Notes under the pieces: generated by a model
The model's input: only the letters and a program-made list of their open reading frames with translations
What the model was told of the DNA's origin: nothing
Databases searched by the model: none
Shown: in pieces, positions 61,572-64,000 of the stretch
How the letters are laid out: the number at the start of each line of letters is the position of its first letter
Numbering within the stretch: position 1 is the first letter of the stretch
Translations under genes and position numbers: made by a program
NCBI GenBank assembly: GCA_029961685.1
Contig: JARWKL010000005.1
Span: 682,001-746,000, forward strand
Reading direction: 5' to 3'
From: Aristolochia californica
Taxonomy: Eukaryota; Streptophyta; Magnoliopsida; Piperales; Aristolochiaceae
DNA length: 64,000 bases

Positions 61572-63977
61572 TCAATAATCCATGGGCAGGTCCCAATCAT
61601 CTGTGTCTCTTGTTCTGCTGCCGAAGCTTCTCTGCTTACTCGAACGATATACCGGTTTTCTGGGTCCCTTTGCACGGCGAGGAAATCTGTCTACTTCGTC
61701 TTTGAGATTTTCCATGCTCTGAGCATCCAAGAAACCCTGATATATCAAGGAAGTGATAAAGTGAGTAATTCTTCTCATGGTTTCAAAGTAGCCACAGAGA
61801 TATTGCAGGGATTTGTCTTTGTAACTCATGTTCAAACTTAGTAATGATGATAATGAGCTTTCCCTCATTTTTACTAAGTCTAATAATATACTTAAAAAGT
61901 TCCAAGATCGATGGAAGCCAGGATGTGATAAAAACCCGTTTGAAGTAAAAAAAATCAAGTAGAAACCCAAGTGGAGCTTTGTTGATAAGCGTCAATACCT
62001 TTGTTAGTCTTTGTAACCGAGTGGCTGCATCTTCCTGCACTATCACCTTGTCCGGTGTAACTTCGATTACATCCTCAACAAGTAAACCGTATGTGCTCAC
62101 CTGAAAGAGATAAATTAAGTGTAATCACTAAGTAAACTTGGAAATTTTGAATATAGAAATGAAAAATTGGTGGTGATGGGAAGGTCTACTCTTTTTCTTT
62201 TACAGGTAAAGGTGTATAATTTAAGGACAAATGAGCATACCAAACTAGCGGGAATGATGGAGATCCCAAATGAGTCAAGCTCAAGTAATTCTACAGCTCC
62301 TGAGTTGACATTAAAGGTATAACCACGCACCTTAAATTGTTGAAGAAAAGCATGGAGTTACGAATAGTTTAAGAATTGAAAAGAAGGATCATTCACTACA
62401 TAGCTTAAGAATAATTTTCATATCAATATGCTTTACAATAATAAGATTATCGGTGATTAATAACACCTGTTTTTCATCTTAAACCATGTTATACAGATAG
62501 CAAATTATTACTAACATACACCGTATAGGACACATAGACAAACTCACCTTCCCAATAATCCGTTGACTTCGAGTTACAACATTGTACCCTACCTACAAAC
62601 AGCATTATGTAAGCATCGTGGAGGAACGGATATAACAACTGCACATAACAAGTTATGATTCACGAGAATGTCGAAAACCTTAACAGTAGATTATTGGTAC
62701 TGAAAAGTAAGTCTCCTTATCTAACTGTCAAACCAGAAAAGTTCTACTCTTCTACCATTGTTAGCTATGTAGTATGTTTGCCCACAGGGACTCTTGAATC
62801 ACATATTTGAAACATAATGGCTTTTAATGAAGGCATTCTTTCTTTTTACTGCCTTGTTAGAATTAACAACAAAAATAGACGACTAAGAGGGGTTTCTAAT
62901 GAAATTCTAAAAGCAAGGGGTGTTTGCAAATATCAATATTCCTGGGAGTGTGTAATTTCACAATTTCACAGGCAGTTGAGTAACCTTTGTAAAGAAAAAT
63001 ATATATAAAAAATAAAAACACATGTAGCAGCTATTCTGTTGCATTTTGCCATTTTAATATGCCAAATTCTCAGCAATTTATTTTAATATTTTTTGTGAAA
63101 CTTAGCCTATTTGCACGAGACTATTTATATCTTAATTGCCACCATCAAGCAATTACATATGCATAATAAATAGGACATAAGCATAAGACTGAAATTAATT
63201 TGAACATTATTTCATTGTTTTAAAACTCCATACATGTTTTGTGTCCAAACACAATAAAATAGTAGTATACTTGTAGCTTAACAACTAAATATATGTTGAA
63301 GTAATGGCAAAATAATAAAATATGAATAAGCAGAAAATATATAGGAAATTCCTTCAGTCTTGAGTGTGCTCAACCTATCCAATCAAACATTAATAGTCTA
63401 AGTCATTCATGAAATAGGGTTATAAAAGGGAAACAAAGCTTACCAAAGTATCCAAGCCAATCATTTTAATTTCATTTTCTAATACACTCTCATCCCGCAC
63501 AAGCACAACATCCCCTACCTGTTAACAGCAGATGATTGATTAAGATTACAGGGCTGGCAAACATGGAAATACAAAAGTTAGAAATTACCCACCCCTTTGC
63601 ATTTCAAAAGACCAAATGTTTTACATTTTTTACCAAATTTCTACTTTCAAATATTCCAAAAATATGCCCCAAGGATGATTTTATGCACAATAATCGGGCA
63701 CTTGGAAAAAAGAACGGAATGTTCAAAACAAAGAAGACACAGCAAGGGAGGAAAAAAATTTGAAAGGAAAGTATTCGACTAACAAGTCATTCTACCTTTC
63801 TGTACCTTCTAAACCTGTTTTGACTGTTTTATATTCTACATGGGGCAGGCATTCATGTAATGAAATAAAGAAGCAACATGCCAATTTGAGACTAACCTGG
63901 CAGATATCCTCCAGAAGAAATCTTTCCATTTCACCAGAAAGCAAGCTTGGTCTAACTTCAACCAGAAGGACCACCCA
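61572..63977 (-). CDS. PRC-barrel-like protein, C-terminal part (gene runs off right edge)
   Basis: Exons on the minus strand: 63977-63897, 63518-63444, 62592-62548, 62330-62241, 62100-61999, 61736-61572, each bounded by AG and GT and each a multiple of 3 (81, 75, 45, 90, 102, 165 bp). They read WVVLLVEVRPSLLSGEMERF, VGDVVLVRDESVLENEIKMI, VGYNVVTRSQRIIGK, VRGYTFNVNSGAVELLELDS, VSTYGLLVEDVIEVTPDKVI and a charged tail ending RDTDDWDLPMDY. The VGD/VGY...GK-beta-strand pattern resembles PRC-barrel modules, as in photosynthesis-related proteins of plants and cyanobacteria. This assignment rests on motif shape and is not certain. The N-terminus and any transit peptide lie beyond position 64000. Confidence 0.72.
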
Positions 63978-64000
63978 CTGCGCAATTCAGATGAACAAGA

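Overview
This window looks like nuclear DNA of a flowering plant. It has spliced plant housekeeping genes, AT-rich introns and intergenic DNA, plant LINEs that carry a C-terminal RNase H domain, and two miniature LTR retrotransposons of the TRIM class. Coding GC is moderate, unlike a grass. The very long, transposon-filled introns suggest a woody lineage, perhaps an early-diverging eudicot or a magnoliid, but that placement is a guess. There is no bacterial operon, CRISPR array or rRNA gene.

Positions 1-32342 (minus strand) hold the 5' half of a phosphatidylinositol 4-kinase III alpha gene (PI4KA1 type). Nine exons were placed and about 893 codons read through without a break; the kinase domain lies beyond the left edge. 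Its introns are the main transposon reservoir. Intron 8 (about 12 kb) holds a nearly full-length LINE plus older LINE pieces. Intron 7 holds an antisense TRIM. Intron 6 holds a 5'-truncated LINE with a 12-bp target duplication. Intron 3 (about 9 kb) holds a nest: a LINE carrying an inserted TRIM, a 110-bp tandem duplication and a block of antisense LINE sequence, followed by two more LINE fragments.

Positions 32343-34508 are a head-to-head intergenic region. From 34509 to 39282 (plus) lies eIF2 beta (9 exons, 270 aa). From 42088 to 44589 (plus) lies a secreted GH5 endo-beta-mannanase (4 exons). From 45282 to 46540 (minus) lies a small secreted, probably GPI-anchored Cys-rich protein of the DUF7731 type, with a suspicious splice acceptor. 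From 48403 to 54704 (plus) lies the Qc-SNARE SYP71 (9 exons, 267 aa); its 4.5-kb intron 2 carries three tandem copies of a hairpin-bearing ~195-bp repeat.

Positions 56307-58655 (minus) are an intronless PLS/E-class pentatricopeptide repeat gene. The stretch 58656-61571 is mostly non-coding, with a (GA)n tract, an exon-like open frame, a LINE RNase H remnant and a tRNA-like SINE fragment. Positions 61572-64000 (minus) are the 3' part of a gene whose protein resembles PRC-barrel modules.

The host genes are unrelated housekeeping or cell-wall genes and show no sign of forming a pathway. No wholly new system was found. The most informative structures are the layered transposon insertions and the two near-identical tandem duplications with short microhomologies at their edges.
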